Shown: in pieces, positions 5,260 through 13,963 of the stretch
How positions within the stretch are numbered: position 1 is the first letter of the stretch
Layout of the letters: every line of letters begins with the position of its first letter
Assembly: GCA_945786935.1 (NCBI GenBank)
Contig: CALZFY010000053.1
Span: 1 to 16,263, forward strand
DNA length: 16,263 nucleotides
Source of the DNA: HGM12587 sp945786935
Lineage (GTDB): Bacteria; Bacillota; Clostridia; Lachnospirales; Lachnospiraceae
Direction of reading: 5' to 3'
Position numbers and translations under genes: made by a program
The notes under the pieces: model-generated
Database searches by the model: none
Seen by the model: only the letters and a program-made list of their open reading frames with translations
Told to the model about the DNA's origin: nothing

Positions 5260-6891
5260 TTACTCAAACCGATACACAGCATATTCTTCCGTCAGACCTT
5301 CCACCTCTTTTGCCATAACCTCATATCCTGCCCTCAGGGAAAGATAATCCGTAATAAATCCCAGATTGGCACTGTCCTTCACCGAAATGAGATAGACATT
5401 TTTATCATATAATAATGCCTCTGAAACAGAAGTAATTCCATTTTGCGCCAATTTCATACTTTCTATGGGACTATAGGAGATCCAGTCGCCTGTGGAAATA
5501 TAATTTAGCTGCTCATTGTTTTTGAAAGGAGCACATATGACTCCTCCATATTCATCCAACACTTCTCCTGTCACAAAGTAGAAGTTTTCTTCACATTCCT
5601 TGCAGTAATTCTGAATCTGTACCAGTTCCTTCTCATTTTCCATAAATGGACGGTTGGCACTGATCACAAGGACACAGCTGACAACTCCCACCAGCGAACA
5701 TCCCCAGGAGGCAACCTGAATACATTTTTTAAGAAACCTGTTTTGAAAAATCTCCTCTCTGTTCCACCACAGGTTAAGCACCATGGTAGTAAACAAAAGT
5801 AAGGAAAGGGAATAAACGACACGATCCGGCATACGTCCCCGTATTTCCATAACAAGGAACAATCCTGCCCCTGCTCCGGCAAAGCACAGAGTCCTAAGAA
5901 GGGAAAACCAGTCTTTTTTTCTGATTTCCCATATAGCCAGCATTAAGAATCCCAAAATGCTGAGATTAAAAAGCTTTCCATAGGCACCGGTCAGACTATG
6001 TACCAAAAAGTCTTTTGTCTCCACAGGGATTCTCTGCCGAAGGGGCAGTAGTTCTTCATTCACCCCATAGTCACCGCGGACATCGATCATCTTTTGGAAT
6101 AGTTCTATAACTTCTTCTCTGCCAATCTCATCCTGTACCAGCGTAAAATTATAGTAGATCAGCATTCTCCGTTCTTCCCTGGTCAGGCCAAGCCGCTCAT
6201 AATATTCCGCATATTCGTCATAATTCGGAAAATAATAGGTATCCTGATAGTCATAGATCTCTGTTCGAAGCTGATTAAAAGCTTGATACCTTTGCCAGTC
6301 TTCTCCTGAATACATCCAACAGTTCACCAGCATACAAAGCCCTGTCAGTCCCAACACAGCCACAGGTGTTACCATTTTTTTCCAAAGCTTTTCTTTTACC
6401 GGAAGTTCCTTCCATAAAAAAATCAGCCCTGCTGCCGGAAGGATCATGAAAAACAGTTCGTCCCGGATGCACCAGGTAAGTGCCGCCAGTACTGCCGTGA
6501 TCACAAGATCCTTCTTTTTTCCCTTGGAGGTTCCGTACCAGAAAACAGCTGTTGCTCCTGTGATCGCTGCTACAGTCGTATAGGTCACACTGAAAAATTC
6601 TCTTCCAATAGCAAAGCAAAGCATTCCCAAAGAAGCAATAAGACACAGCCATTTTTTTCCATGCATCTCTCCCTGCCCCGTCATCCGGTAAATAATAAGC
6701 CCTGCACAAACAGCCATGACTGCTGCAAGGAAATATCCGTACCAGTCAACCTGAGGCAACAGCCTGTAAAGTATTGCTAAAAAACCTGTCAGCGGATAGT
6801 TCATATAAACAGTATGTCCGTCCGGCACCCCTAAGTACCGGCCGGACAAAAATTCCATAATCATTCGGTCATCATTGATATTAATAACCAT
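5260..6891 (-). CDS. Polytopic membrane protein, GT-C glycosyltransferase-like, function unknown
   Basis: A 543-residue membrane protein with about ten hydrophobic segments (roughly 50-70, 81-97, 100-120, 127-160, 173-193, 305-323, 330-350, 358-376, 392-412). It has a large soluble loop near 195-300 and a soluble C-terminal domain from about 413. The N-terminal ININDD (Asp7-Asp8), then INYP-like MNYPLTGFLAILYR, resembles the first outer loop of GT-C-fold transferases and related polymer-assembly membrane proteins. In those, this loop normally follows a first membrane helix, which is absent here. The start is firm: AGAGGA lies 6 nt upstream and an in-frame stop lies four codons back. It follows the rhomboid-like gene by 12 nt and ends at a terminator, so the two form one operon. 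A surface-glycan role is a guess; no specific function can be assigned. Confidence 0.7.
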   Translation of the reverse strand: MVININDDRMIMEFLSGRYLGVPDGHTVYMNYPLTGFLAILYRLLPQVDWYGYFLAAVMAVCAGLIIYRMTGQGEMHGKKWLCLIASLGMLCFAIGREFFSVTYTTVAAITGATAVFWYGTSKGKKKDLVITAVLAALTWCIRDELFFMILPAAGLIFLWKELPVKEKLWKKMVTPVAVLGLTGLCMLVNCWMYSGEDWQRYQAFNQLRTEIYDYQDTYYFPNYDEYAEYYERLGLTREERRMLIYYNFTLVQDEIGREEVIELFQKMIDVRGDYGVNEELLPLRQRIPVETKDFLVHSLTGAYGKLFNLSILGFLMLAIWEIRKKDWFSLLRTLCFAGAGAGLFLVMEIRGRMPDRVVYSLSLLLFTTMVLNLWWNREEIFQNRFLKKCIQVASWGCSLVGVVSCVLVISANRPFMENEKELVQIQNYCKECEENFYFVTGEVLDEYGGVICAPFKNNEQLNYISTGDWISYSPIESMKLAQNGITSVSEALLYDKNVYLISVKDSANLGFITDYLSLRAGYEVMAKEVEGLTEEYAVYRFE

Positions 6892-6903
6892 GTTTTTTCC
6901 TCT

Positions 6904-7791
6904 TTATGATTTTTTGATATGTTCATGGGTAAATAAATGATCCTGACAATATTCATAATTGCCTTCACATTTAGAGCAGAAACGAAATTCCAGATTCGGG
7001 AAATCCTTTTCGGTTCTGCCACAGATCACGCATTTATGCCGCGGCATGTTTTTCGGCATCTGAGCCTTTGAAACCTTCTGCTCATAGGATTTTCTCCGAT
7101 AAACTTCCTTCGGTGACATTCTCCTTACACTTCTGAAGGTCGTAGCATAAATCAGGAAGTTCAGTAAAGAAACGATCGCCATCACCGCATAGGCCTTGTT
7201 TGCAATAATTCCCACTTCATACAGTCGGTAGATCACCTGAATGGAAAGGTGGTCAGAAAACAGTCCGGCTGCAATCGTTACTGCAAAATAGATTCCGTCG
7301 ATTAAGGCAAGCCACTTCATTTTAATGGGGATGAGCCACATGAAAAGCACCTGCATATCCGGGAACATGGCGGCAAAAGCAAAGAACATGGACAGGTTCA
7401 GATAATAGGTACCCATTTCCAGTACCATTCCCCATACGAGATAGATGAAAATAGCTGCAATGGCATGCAGGAGCACACCGGTGAAGAAATAAAGGTTAAA
7501 CTTAAAAGCTCCCCATTGTCGTTCCAGCATAGTACCCACCACATAATAAAAATACAGGGAAATCAAAAATGTAAGCAGACCTACAGAAGGCGGGAATATA
7601 ATATAGGTAACAATTCGCCAAATCTGCCCGCTTAAAATTTTTGCAGCATTCAGGGAAAGCCATGCACTGTACATCTCCGGCTGAAAAATCTGAATCACAT
7701 ATCCAAATGCATACAGCAGAATCACATAATACATCAGATTCTTAATGGCATATTTTCCAAACTTTTTTTCAAGTTTATCAAGTAATTTCAT
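6904..7791 (-). CDS. Rhomboid-like membrane protein with C-terminal Cys-rich (zinc-ribbon-like) tail
   Basis: A 295-residue protein with about six membrane helices (between 18 and 218) and a cytoplasmic-type C-terminal tail. The rhomboid fold is suggested by SGQIWRIVTYIIFPP (54-68), VGTMLERQWG (85-94), FFTGVLLHAIAA (102-113) and the IPIKMKWLALID block (154-165). The protease signature is missing: where GxSG is expected there is YLNLSMFFA (130-138), and no catalytic His is seen in the last helix, so it resembles inactive (derlin/iRhom-like) rhomboids. The tail has CVIC (254-257), CSKC (272-275), Cys282 and three His (285-291), a likely zinc site. AAAGGA precedes the ATG at 7791 by 6 nt, and a strong promoter lies at 7854-7882. 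First gene of a two-gene operon with the GT-C-like protein. Confidence 0.78.
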   Translation of the reverse strand: MKLLDKLEKKFGKYAIKNLMYYVILLYAFGYVIQIFQPEMYSAWLSLNAAKILSGQIWRIVTYIIFPPSVGLLTFLISLYFYYVVGTMLERQWGAFKFNLYFFTGVLLHAIAAIFIYLVWGMVLEMGTYYLNLSMFFAFAAMFPDMQVLFMWLIPIKMKWLALIDGIYFAVTIAAGLFSDHLSIQVIYRLYEVGIIANKAYAVMAIVSLLNFLIYATTFRSVRRMSPKEVYRRKSYEQKVSKAQMPKNMPRHKCVICGRTEKDFPNLEFRFCSKCEGNYEYCQDHLFTHEHIKKS

Positions 7792-7853
7792 GATATTTCC
7801 TTTCTATCAACATATCTTTTTAGGGATCTTTTCTGATACCCAATCTGTTCCTA

Positions 7854-7882
7854 ATTATATGTTTTTATCCTCCCTTTGTCCA
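7854..7882 (-). promoter_or_regulatory. Sigma-A promoter of the rhomboid operon
   Basis: Read on the minus strand: -35 TGGACA (7877-7882), a 17-nt spacer, -10 TATAAT (7854-7859). Expected start is near 7847, giving a leader of about 55 nt. Confidence 0.8.
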
Positions 7883-7932
7883 GTAAATCCCGTTTCTTCA
7901 CACTTTTTTTATAATTGTTTTTTAAAAATTGT

Positions 7933-7961
7933 TTGATTTTTTTAACTATTAGGGCTAAAAT
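7933..7961 (+). promoter_or_regulatory. Candidate promoter of the large activator gene
   Basis: TTGATT (7933-7938), a 17-nt spacer, TAAAAT (7956-7961), followed by a leader of about 100 nt before the ATG at 8070. The region is very AT-rich, so other starts are possible. A short palindrome of T-run and A-run (8013-8028) lies in the leader. The promoter is divergent from that of the rhomboid operon. Confidence 0.45.
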
Positions 7962-8069
7962 ATCTTTGACTTTTAGTACATAGTTTTGAATGCTACGTTG
8001 TAATTGTTCCGTTTTTTCCTGAAAAAATCATTTGCAGTTACAGTACGTAATAGGATAAAGGAGTATTGA

Positions 8070-11000
8070 ATGAATACACAAAAGATTTACAGACTGGGAA
8101 TTGATATTGGTTCCACCACTGTCAAGATTGCAGTCTTAAATGAGGAAAATGAGATCATCTTTTCCGATTATCAGAGACATTTTGCCAATATTCAGGAAAC
8201 ATTGGCAGAACTTCTTGCAAAAGCGGAAAAAGAGCTTGGAGCTCTCACAGTTTACCCTGTCATCACCGGTTCCGGCGGACTGACACTGGCAAACCATTTG
8301 GAGGTTCCTTTTGTGCAGGAAGTAATTGCGGTAGCCACCGCATTAAACACTTACGAACCAAAGACAGACGTTGCGATTGAACTTGGCGGAGAAGATGCCA
8401 AGATCATTTATTTTGAAGGCGGAAATGTAGAACAGCGTATGAACGGAATCTGTGCCGGCGGTACAGGTTCTTTCATTGACCAGATGGCATCTCTTTTACA
8501 GACCGATGCTTCCGGTCTGAATACACTGGCAAAGGATTACCGCTCTCTTTACACCATTGCTGCCCGCTGTGGCGTGTTTGCGAAATCTGACATCCAGCCA
8601 TTGATCAACGAAGGTGCTACCCGTGAGGACCTGGCAGCTTCTATTTTCCAGGCAGTAGTAAACCAGACCATTTCCGGCCTTGCCTGTGGAAAGCCCATTC
8701 GCGGACATGTTGCCTTTTTAGGCGGTCCTCTTCACTTTTTATCGGAATTAAAGCAGGCATTTATCAGAACCTTAAATCTGGATGACGAGCATGCCATTAC
8801 GCCAAAACATTCTCATCTTTTTGCAGCCTCCGGCTCTGCCTTGAACAGCAAATGTGAGACAGCTGTCTTGGTATCAGAGATGAGAAAACGTCTGGAATCC
8901 CATATTCAGCTGGAATTTGAAGTAGACCGTATGGAACCTCTCTTTGCAACTTCCGAGGCTTATGAGGAGTTCCGGAATCGTCATGCCCTTCACAAGGTGC
9001 GTACCGCAGACCTTTCTTCTTATGAAGGCAACTGCTACCTTGGAATTGATGCAGGCTCCACAACGACGAAAGTAGCCCTTGTAGCTGAGGATGGCTCTCT
9101 GCTCTATTCCTTCTATCAGAATAACAACGGAAGCCCCCTTTATACCACCATCCGTGCCATGAAGGAAATCTACGGGGTACTTCCGAAAAAAGCGAAAATT
9201 TCCTACTCCTGCTCTACCGGTTACGGGGAAGCCCTCATCAAATCTGCCCTGCAGTTAGATGAAGGAGAAGTAGAAACTGTATCCCATTATTATGCAGCAG
9301 CATTCTTCGATCCAAAGGTAGATTGTATTTTAGATATCGGCGGCCAGGATATGAAATGTATCCGTATCAAGGACCGTACCATTGACAATGTACAGTTAAA
9401 CGAGGCCTGCTCCTCCGGCTGCGGTTCCTTTATTGAAACCTTTGCAAAATCCTTAAACTACTCTGTACAGGACTTTGCAAAAGCAGCACTTTTTGCAGAG
9501 CATCCCATTGATCTTGGAACACGCTGTACAGTATTTATGAACTCCAAAGTAAAACAGGCACAAAAAGAGGGTGCAAGCGTCGCTGACATTTCTGCCGGAC
9601 TTGCCTACTCTGTCATTAAAAATGCGCTGTTTAAGGTAATCAAGGTTTCTGATGCCACCGAGCTTGGAGAAAATATCGTCGTACAGGGCGGTACCTTCTA
9701 CAATGATGCAGTTTTACGAAGCTTTGAAAAGATTGCCGGCTGTGAGGCAGTTCGTCCTGACATTGCCGGAATCATGGGAGCTTTCGGTGCCGCACTCATT
9801 GCAAGAGAACGCCATGAAAACAAAACAACCTCCATGCTTTCCATGGAAGAAATATTAAATCTTCAGTTTACAACCAAAATGACCAAATGCCGTGGCTGTA
9901 CCAACAACTGTCGATTGACCATCAATAAATTTACCGGCGGCCGCCAGTATGTATCCGGCAACCGCTGTGAACGGGGACTTGGCAAAGAAAAAAATGCCAA
10001 CAATGTTCCAAATCTTTTTGAATATAAACGCCAGAGACTCTTTGGCTATGAATCACTGTCCGAGGAAGAAGCAACCCGTGGAACCGTAGGTATCCCGCGT
10101 GTTTTAAATATGTATGAGAACTATCCGTTCTGGCATACCTTCTTTACAAAGCTGGGATTTCGGGTGGTCCTCTCCCCAGCCTCCAACCGTAAGATCTACG
10201 AAATGGGTATTGAATCCATTCCAAGTGAATCTGAGTGTTATCCTGCAAAGTTAGCGCACGGACACATTGAGTGGCTTCTTAGAGAAGGTGTGAAATTCAT
10301 TTTCTACCCCTGTGTTGCCTTTGAACGCAATGAATTCCCGGATGCAGGCAACCACTACAACTGTCCGATCGTTACCTCCTACGCCGAGAATATCAAAAAT
10401 AATGTAGAAGGCTTAAAGAATCCGGACATTAAATTTATGAATCCATTCCTTTCTTTTGAAAGCATGGAAATCATTTCCCACAGGCTGGTGGAAGAATTTG
10501 CTACCCCTGAATTTAAGCTTTCTGCTGAGGAAGTAACACAGGCTGCCCGGGATGGCTGGAAGGAAATGATGCGGGAACGAAAGGACATCCGTAAAAAAGG
10601 GGAAGAAACCTTAAAATATATGGAAGAAAACCATATCCGCGGTATCGTTCTTGCAGGCAGACCTTATCATCTGGATGAGGAGATTAACCATGGTATTCCG
10701 GAGCTTATCAACTCCTACAATATTGCAGTACTGACTGAGGACTCCATCTCCCATTTACACCCGGTAGAGCGTCCGATCCTCGTAATGGATCAGTGGATGT
10801 ACCACTCCAGACTTTATGCAGCTGCAAATTTTGTAAAAACAAGAGATGACCTGGATCTGATCCAGTTAAACTCCTTTGGCTGTGGCCTGGACGCAGTAAC
10901 CACTGATCAGGTCAATGACATTTTAAGTGATTCAGGCAAGATCTATACCTGCCTGAAAATCGATGAGGTTAACAATCTGGGAGCCGCACGTATCCGAATC

Positions 11001-12308
11001 CGCTCTCTCATCGCTGCCATTAAGGTAAGAGAAAAGCAAAACACCTGCAGGACCATTCAGTCTGCAGCTTACAAACGTGTCGTCTTTACCAAAGAAATGA
11101 AGAAGGATTATACGATCCTTTGTCCAAATATGAGCCCCATCCATTTTGAAATTCTGGAACCGGCATTCCGTGCGTCCGGATACAATCTGGTGGTTCTTCC
11201 GGATAAGAAAAAAGAATCTCTGGATATGGGCTTAAAATACGTTAATAACGATGCCTGCTACCCTTCCCTCATCGTGGTAGGCCAGCTGATGAATGCATTA
11301 CTATCCGGCAAATATGACATCAACAGAACCGCACTTTTAATTTCCCAGACCGGTGGCGGATGCCGTGCAACCAACTATATTGCATTTATCCGACGTGCCC
11401 TGGAAAAAGCCGGACATCCGGAGGTTCCTGTTATTTCCATTAACCTTAGCGGACTTGAGAAAAATCCGGGCTTTAAGATCAGTCTTCCACTGGCTGTCCG
11501 CGGTGTATTTGGTGCAGTCTTCGGAGATATCTTCATGCGTGTGCTTTATGCCACAAGGCCCTATGAAGCTGTTCCGGGCTCTGCTAATGCCCTCCACGAA
11601 AAATGGAAAAAACGCTGTATCGAGTTTTGTTCCAAAGGCTTCCCTAGCCCATGGAAATTTAAGAAAATGTGTGAAGATATCATTCGGGAATTTGATGAGC
11701 TTCCAAGAGTAGATGTGAAGAAGCCAAAAGTAGGAATTGTAGGGGAAATCCTTGTAAAATTCTCTCCTGTGGCTAACAATGAACTGGTAAACCTTTTAGA
11801 GGCCGAAGGAGCCGAGGCTGTAATGCCGGATCTTTTGGACTTCCTTCTCTATTCTTTCAAAAATGGAGAATACAAGGTTGATAAATTCGGTAAGAAAAAA
11901 TCAACAAAAACCATTGGACATATGGGAATCTGGTTCATTGAACTTCTTCGAAAACCTGCCCGTAAGGCATTGGAAAAGAGTAAACACTTTATGCCGCAGG
12001 GCGACATCCATCATATGGCTAAGATGGCAGATAAATTTGTTTCCCAGGGTAATCAGACCGGTGAAGGCTGGTTCCTGACCGGTGAAATGTTAGAGCTCAT
12101 TGAATCCGGTACCCTCAACATCATCTGTACCCAGCCATTTGGCTGCCTTCCAAATCACATTGTTGGAAAAGGTGTCATCAAGTCACTGCGTGCAAACTAT
12201 CCGGGTGCCAATATTGTAGCCATCGACTATGATCCGGGTGCCAGCGAAGTTAACCAGTTAAACAGAATCAAATTGATGCTTTCTACGGCATTTAAGAATT
12301 TAGACTAA
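8070..12308 (+). CDS. Giant acyl-CoA dehydratase activase fusion: two BadFG/HgdC-type ATPase domains plus dehydratase-like region
   Basis: A 1412-residue cytoplasmic protein. Domain 1 (about 7-265) and domain 2 (about 322-580) are ASKHA-fold ATPases of the HgdC/BadFG activase family: LGIDIGSTTVK (9-19) and LGIDAGSTTTK (324-334). Each has the cysteine pair that in HgdC dimers holds a [4Fe-4S] cluster (Cys128 in CAGGTG, Cys167; Cys447 in CSSGCG, Cys486). Residues 607-633 hold a four-Cys motif CRGCTNNC...C, another likely Fe-S site. The remainder (about 660-1410) matches the DUF2229/HgdB-like region: SECYPAKLAHGH, GRPYHLDEEINHG, NDACYPS and QTGGGCRATNY. Such activases drive ATP-dependent one-electron transfer to 2-hydroxyacyl-CoA dehydratases or related radical enzymes. 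Proteins of this length and order are frequent in Clostridia but their substrate is unknown. AAAGGAG lies 6 nt before the ATG. Monocistronic. Confidence 0.9.
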   Translation: MNTQKIYRLGIDIGSTTVKIAVLNEENEIIFSDYQRHFANIQETLAELLAKAEKELGALTVYPVITGSGGLTLANHLEVPFVQEVIAVATALNTYEPKTDVAIELGGEDAKIIYFEGGNVEQRMNGICAGGTGSFIDQMASLLQTDASGLNTLAKDYRSLYTIAARCGVFAKSDIQPLINEGATREDLAASIFQAVVNQTISGLACGKPIRGHVAFLGGPLHFLSELKQAFIRTLNLDDEHAITPKHSHLFAASGSALNSKCETAVLVSEMRKRLESHIQLEFEVDRMEPLFATSEAYEEFRNRHALHKVRTADLSSYEGNCYLGIDAGSTTTKVALVAEDGSLLYSFYQNNNGSPLYTTIRAMKEIYGVLPKKAKISYSCSTGYGEALIKSALQLDEGEVETVSHYYAAAFFDPKVDCILDIGGQDMKCIRIKDRTIDNVQLNEACSSGCGSFIETFAKSLNYSVQDFAKAALFAEHPIDLGTRCTVFMNSKVKQAQKEGASVADISAGLAYSVIKNALFKVIKVSDATELGENIVVQGGTFYNDAVLRSFEKIAGCEAVRPDIAGIMGAFGAALIARERHENKTTSMLSMEEILNLQFTTKMTKCRGCTNNCRLTINKFTGGRQYVSGNRCERGLGKEKNANNVPNLFEYKRQRLFGYESLSEEEATRGTVGIPRVLNMYENYPFWHTFFTKLGFRVVLSPASNRKIYEMGIESIPSESECYPAKLAHGHIEWLLREGVKFIFYPCVAFERNEFPDAGNHYNCPIVTSYAENIKNNVEGLKNPDIKFMNPFLSFESMEIISHRLVEEFATPEFKLSAEEVTQAARDGWKEMMRERKDIRKKGEETLKYMEENHIRGIVLAGRPYHLDEEINHGIPELINSYNIAVLTEDSISHLHPVERPILVMDQWMYHSRLYAAANFVKTRDDLDLIQLNSFGCGLDAVTTDQVNDILSDSGKIYTCLKIDEVNNLGAARIRIRSLIAAIKVREKQNTCRTIQSAAYKRVVFTKEMKKDYTILCPNMSPIHFEILEPAFRASGYNLVVLPDKKKESLDMGLKYVNNDACYPSLIVVGQLMNALLSGKYDINRTALLISQTGGGCRATNYIAFIRRALEKAGHPEVPVISINLSGLEKNPGFKISLPLAVRGVFGAVFGDIFMRVLYATRPYEAVPGSANALHEKWKKRCIEFCSKGFPSPWKFKKMCEDIIREFDELPRVDVKKPKVGIVGEILVKFSPVANNELVNLLEAEGAEAVMPDLLDFLLYSFKNGEYKVDKFGKKKSTKTIGHMGIWFIELLRKPARKALEKSKHFMPQGDIHHMAKMADKFVSQGNQTGEGWFLTGEMLELIESGTLNIICTQPFGCLPNHIVGKGVIKSLRANYPGANIVAIDYDPGASEVNQLNRIKLMLSTAFKNLD

Positions 12309-12326
12309 CTTTTAAAGAATAGCAAT

Positions 12327-12366
12327 CAAAAAGCCATTTGCGAAGCAAATTCAGCATGGATTTTTG
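12327..12366. repeat. Nested inverted repeat after the activator gene
   Basis: Nested arms: CAAAAA with TTTTTG (12327-12332, 12361-12366), CCAT with ATGG (12334-12337, 12356-12359) and an inner TTTGC-GAA-GCAAA (12337-12349), leaving a one-sided bulge. The outer T-run would let it act as a first, weaker terminator, 18 nt after the stop codon. Confidence 0.5.
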
Positions 12367-12406
12367 CCTCATATCTGGAAGATACTGAACAGATAAAAAA
12401 ATGAAT

Positions 12407-12459
12407 AAAACCACAAATACAAATTGAAATATCATTTTCAATCGTATTTGTGGTTTTTT
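12407..12459. terminator. Strong bidirectional terminator between the activator gene and ung
   Basis: A 14-bp perfect outer stem (12407-12420 with 12444-12457) and an inner 7-bp stem (ATTGAAA with TTTCAAT). The plus strand ends in six T, and the minus strand has four T from the same stem. It serves the plus-strand activator gene and the minus-strand his-ung operon, which converge here. Confidence 0.88.
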
Positions 12460-12517
12460 AATAGAGATCTCGATTACTCATCGGTCTCCGACTTCATTTA
12501 CACATTTTCCGTGTGTT

Positions 12518-13192
12518 TTAAATATTCTCGATCTGCCAATCTACCGGCTCTAATCCATTTTCTCTTAAAAACTCGTTGGTCTTGCTGAAATGTCCGCATC
12601 CAAAGAATCCTCTGTAAGCAGACAGCGGGCTTGGATGAGGTGCCTCTAAAATCAGATGCTTTGGATTATTTAACATACTCTTCTTCATCTGTGCCGGCCT
12701 TCCCCAAAGCAAAAACACAATGGGTCTGTCCTGTTCATTTAAGATTCGAATGGCAGCATCGGTAAATTCTTCCCAACCGATACCCCTATGGGAATTTGCC
12801 TGATGGGCTCTGACAGTAAGCACCGTATTTAATAGGAGAACCCCCTGCTTTGCCCATTTGGTAAGATATCCGTTATTTGGTATGTAACAACCCAGATCAT
12901 CGCTTAATTCCTTATAAATATTAACCAGGGACGGCGGTATCTCCACGTCCGGCTTTACCGAAAAGCATAATCCATGGGCCTGTCCTTCTCCATGATAGGG
13001 ATCCTGTCCGATGATCACCACCTTCACTTCTGATAAAGGGGTCAGTTCAAAGGCTGTAAAGATCTCATCGGAAGGCGGAAAGATCTGATGGCTTCCATAT
13101 TCCTCTCGTATCTTTTTATACAATTTTGCATAATAAGGCTTTTTAAATTCCGGAGATAATGGCTCTAACCAGTCATTCTGAATTGCTCCCAT
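12518..13192 (-). CDS. ung: Uracil-DNA glycosylase (family 1)
   Basis: Removes uracil from DNA, the first step of base-excision repair after cytosine deamination or dUTP incorporation. All family 1 motifs are present: the water-activating loop GQDPYHG (62-68, catalytic Asp64), the uracil pocket CFSVK (76-80), LLLNTVLTV (119-127) and the DNA-intercalation loop HPSPLSAYRGFFGCGHFS starting at His186. At 224 residues it is full length. GGAGG precedes the ATG at 13192 by 5 nt and overlaps the area just after the hisF stop, 9 nt away, so ung is the last gene of the his operon here. Linkage to hisF is probably only co-transcription. Confidence 0.97.
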   Translation of the reverse strand: MGAIQNDWLEPLSPEFKKPYYAKLYKKIREEYGSHQIFPPSDEIFTAFELTPLSEVKVVIIGQDPYHGEGQAHGLCFSVKPDVEIPPSLVNIYKELSDDLGCYIPNNGYLTKWAKQGVLLLNTVLTVRAHQANSHRGIGWEEFTDAAIRILNEQDRPIVFLLWGRPAQMKKSMLNNPKHLILEAPHPSPLSAYRGFFGCGHFSKTNEFLRENGLEPVDWQIENI

Positions 13193-13201
13193 AAAGACCT
13201 C

Positions 13202-13963
13202 CTAAAGACGTACTGAAACGCCTCTTTCTCTTAAATACTGTTTTACTTCCCTGATTTCCAGCTCTTTATAGTGGAATAAAGAGGCTGCCAGGGCTGCATC
13301 TGCTTTTCCAGCCGTCAGTGCTTCATGGAAATGTTCTAATTTTCCTGCACCGCCCGATGCGATGACCGGAATCTTTACATTTTCTGCAATGGTTCTTGTA
13401 AGTTCCAGATCAAAGCCAGCCTTTGTACCGTCACAGTCCATACTGGTAAGCAAAATTTCTCCCGCACCGCGTCTTTCTGCCTCCATCGCCCATTCAACAG
13501 CATCCATGCCCATATCCACCCGGCCACCGTTTTTATAGACATTCCAGCCGCTGCCATCTGCTCTTTTCTTGGCATCGATTGCAAGCACCACGCACTGGCT
13601 TCCGAATTTGTCCGCAGCTTCGCTTATAAGCTCCGGTCTCATAATGGCTGCTGAATTTACGGAAATCTTGTCCGCTCCTTCCCGAAGAAGCATTTTAAAA
13701 TCATCCACGGTACGGATACCACCGCCCACAGTAAACGGAATAAATACATTTTCTGCCACTTTCCGAACCATATCGACTACCGTATTTCTGGCATCGGAAG
13801 AAGCCGTAATATCTAAAAATACGACTTCATCTGCACCGGCCTGATCATAGGCTTTGGCAATTTCCACCGGGTCTCCTGCATCCCGAAGATTCACAAAATT
13901 GACACCCTTCACTACACGTCCGTTATGTACATCCAAACAGGGAATAATTCTCTTTGTAAACAT
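13202..13963 (-). CDS. hisF: Imidazole glycerol phosphate synthase, cyclase subunit HisF
   Basis: The (beta/alpha)8-barrel subunit that joins ammonia from HisH to PRFAR, giving imidazole glycerol phosphate and AICAR in histidine biosynthesis. It starts MFTKRIIPCLDV with catalytic Asp11; the second catalytic acid is Asp130 in LAIDAKK. Phosphate-binding turns are visible as FTVGGGIRTV (77-86) and IASGGAG, and the end LRERGVSVRL is typical. Full length at 253 residues. Its ATG at 13963 directly follows the hisH stop with no gap, implying translational coupling and balanced subunit synthesis. Confidence 0.97.
   Translation of the reverse strand: MFTKRIIPCLDVHNGRVVKGVNFVNLRDAGDPVEIAKAYDQAGADEVVFLDITASSDARNTVVDMVRKVAENVFIPFTVGGGIRTVDDFKMLLREGADKISVNSAAIMRPELISEAADKFGSQCVVLAIDAKKRADGSGWNVYKNGGRVDMGMDAVEWAMEAERRGAGEILLTSMDCDGTKAGFDLELTRTIAENVKIPVIASGGAGKLEHFHEALTAGKADAALAASLFHYKELEIREVKQYLRERGVSVRL

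Noticed and set aside
7792..8069. Riboswitch or T-box in the divergent intergenic region
   Set aside because: Only AT-rich sequence, promoters and a small T/A palindrome are visible; no conserved riboswitch core was recognised.
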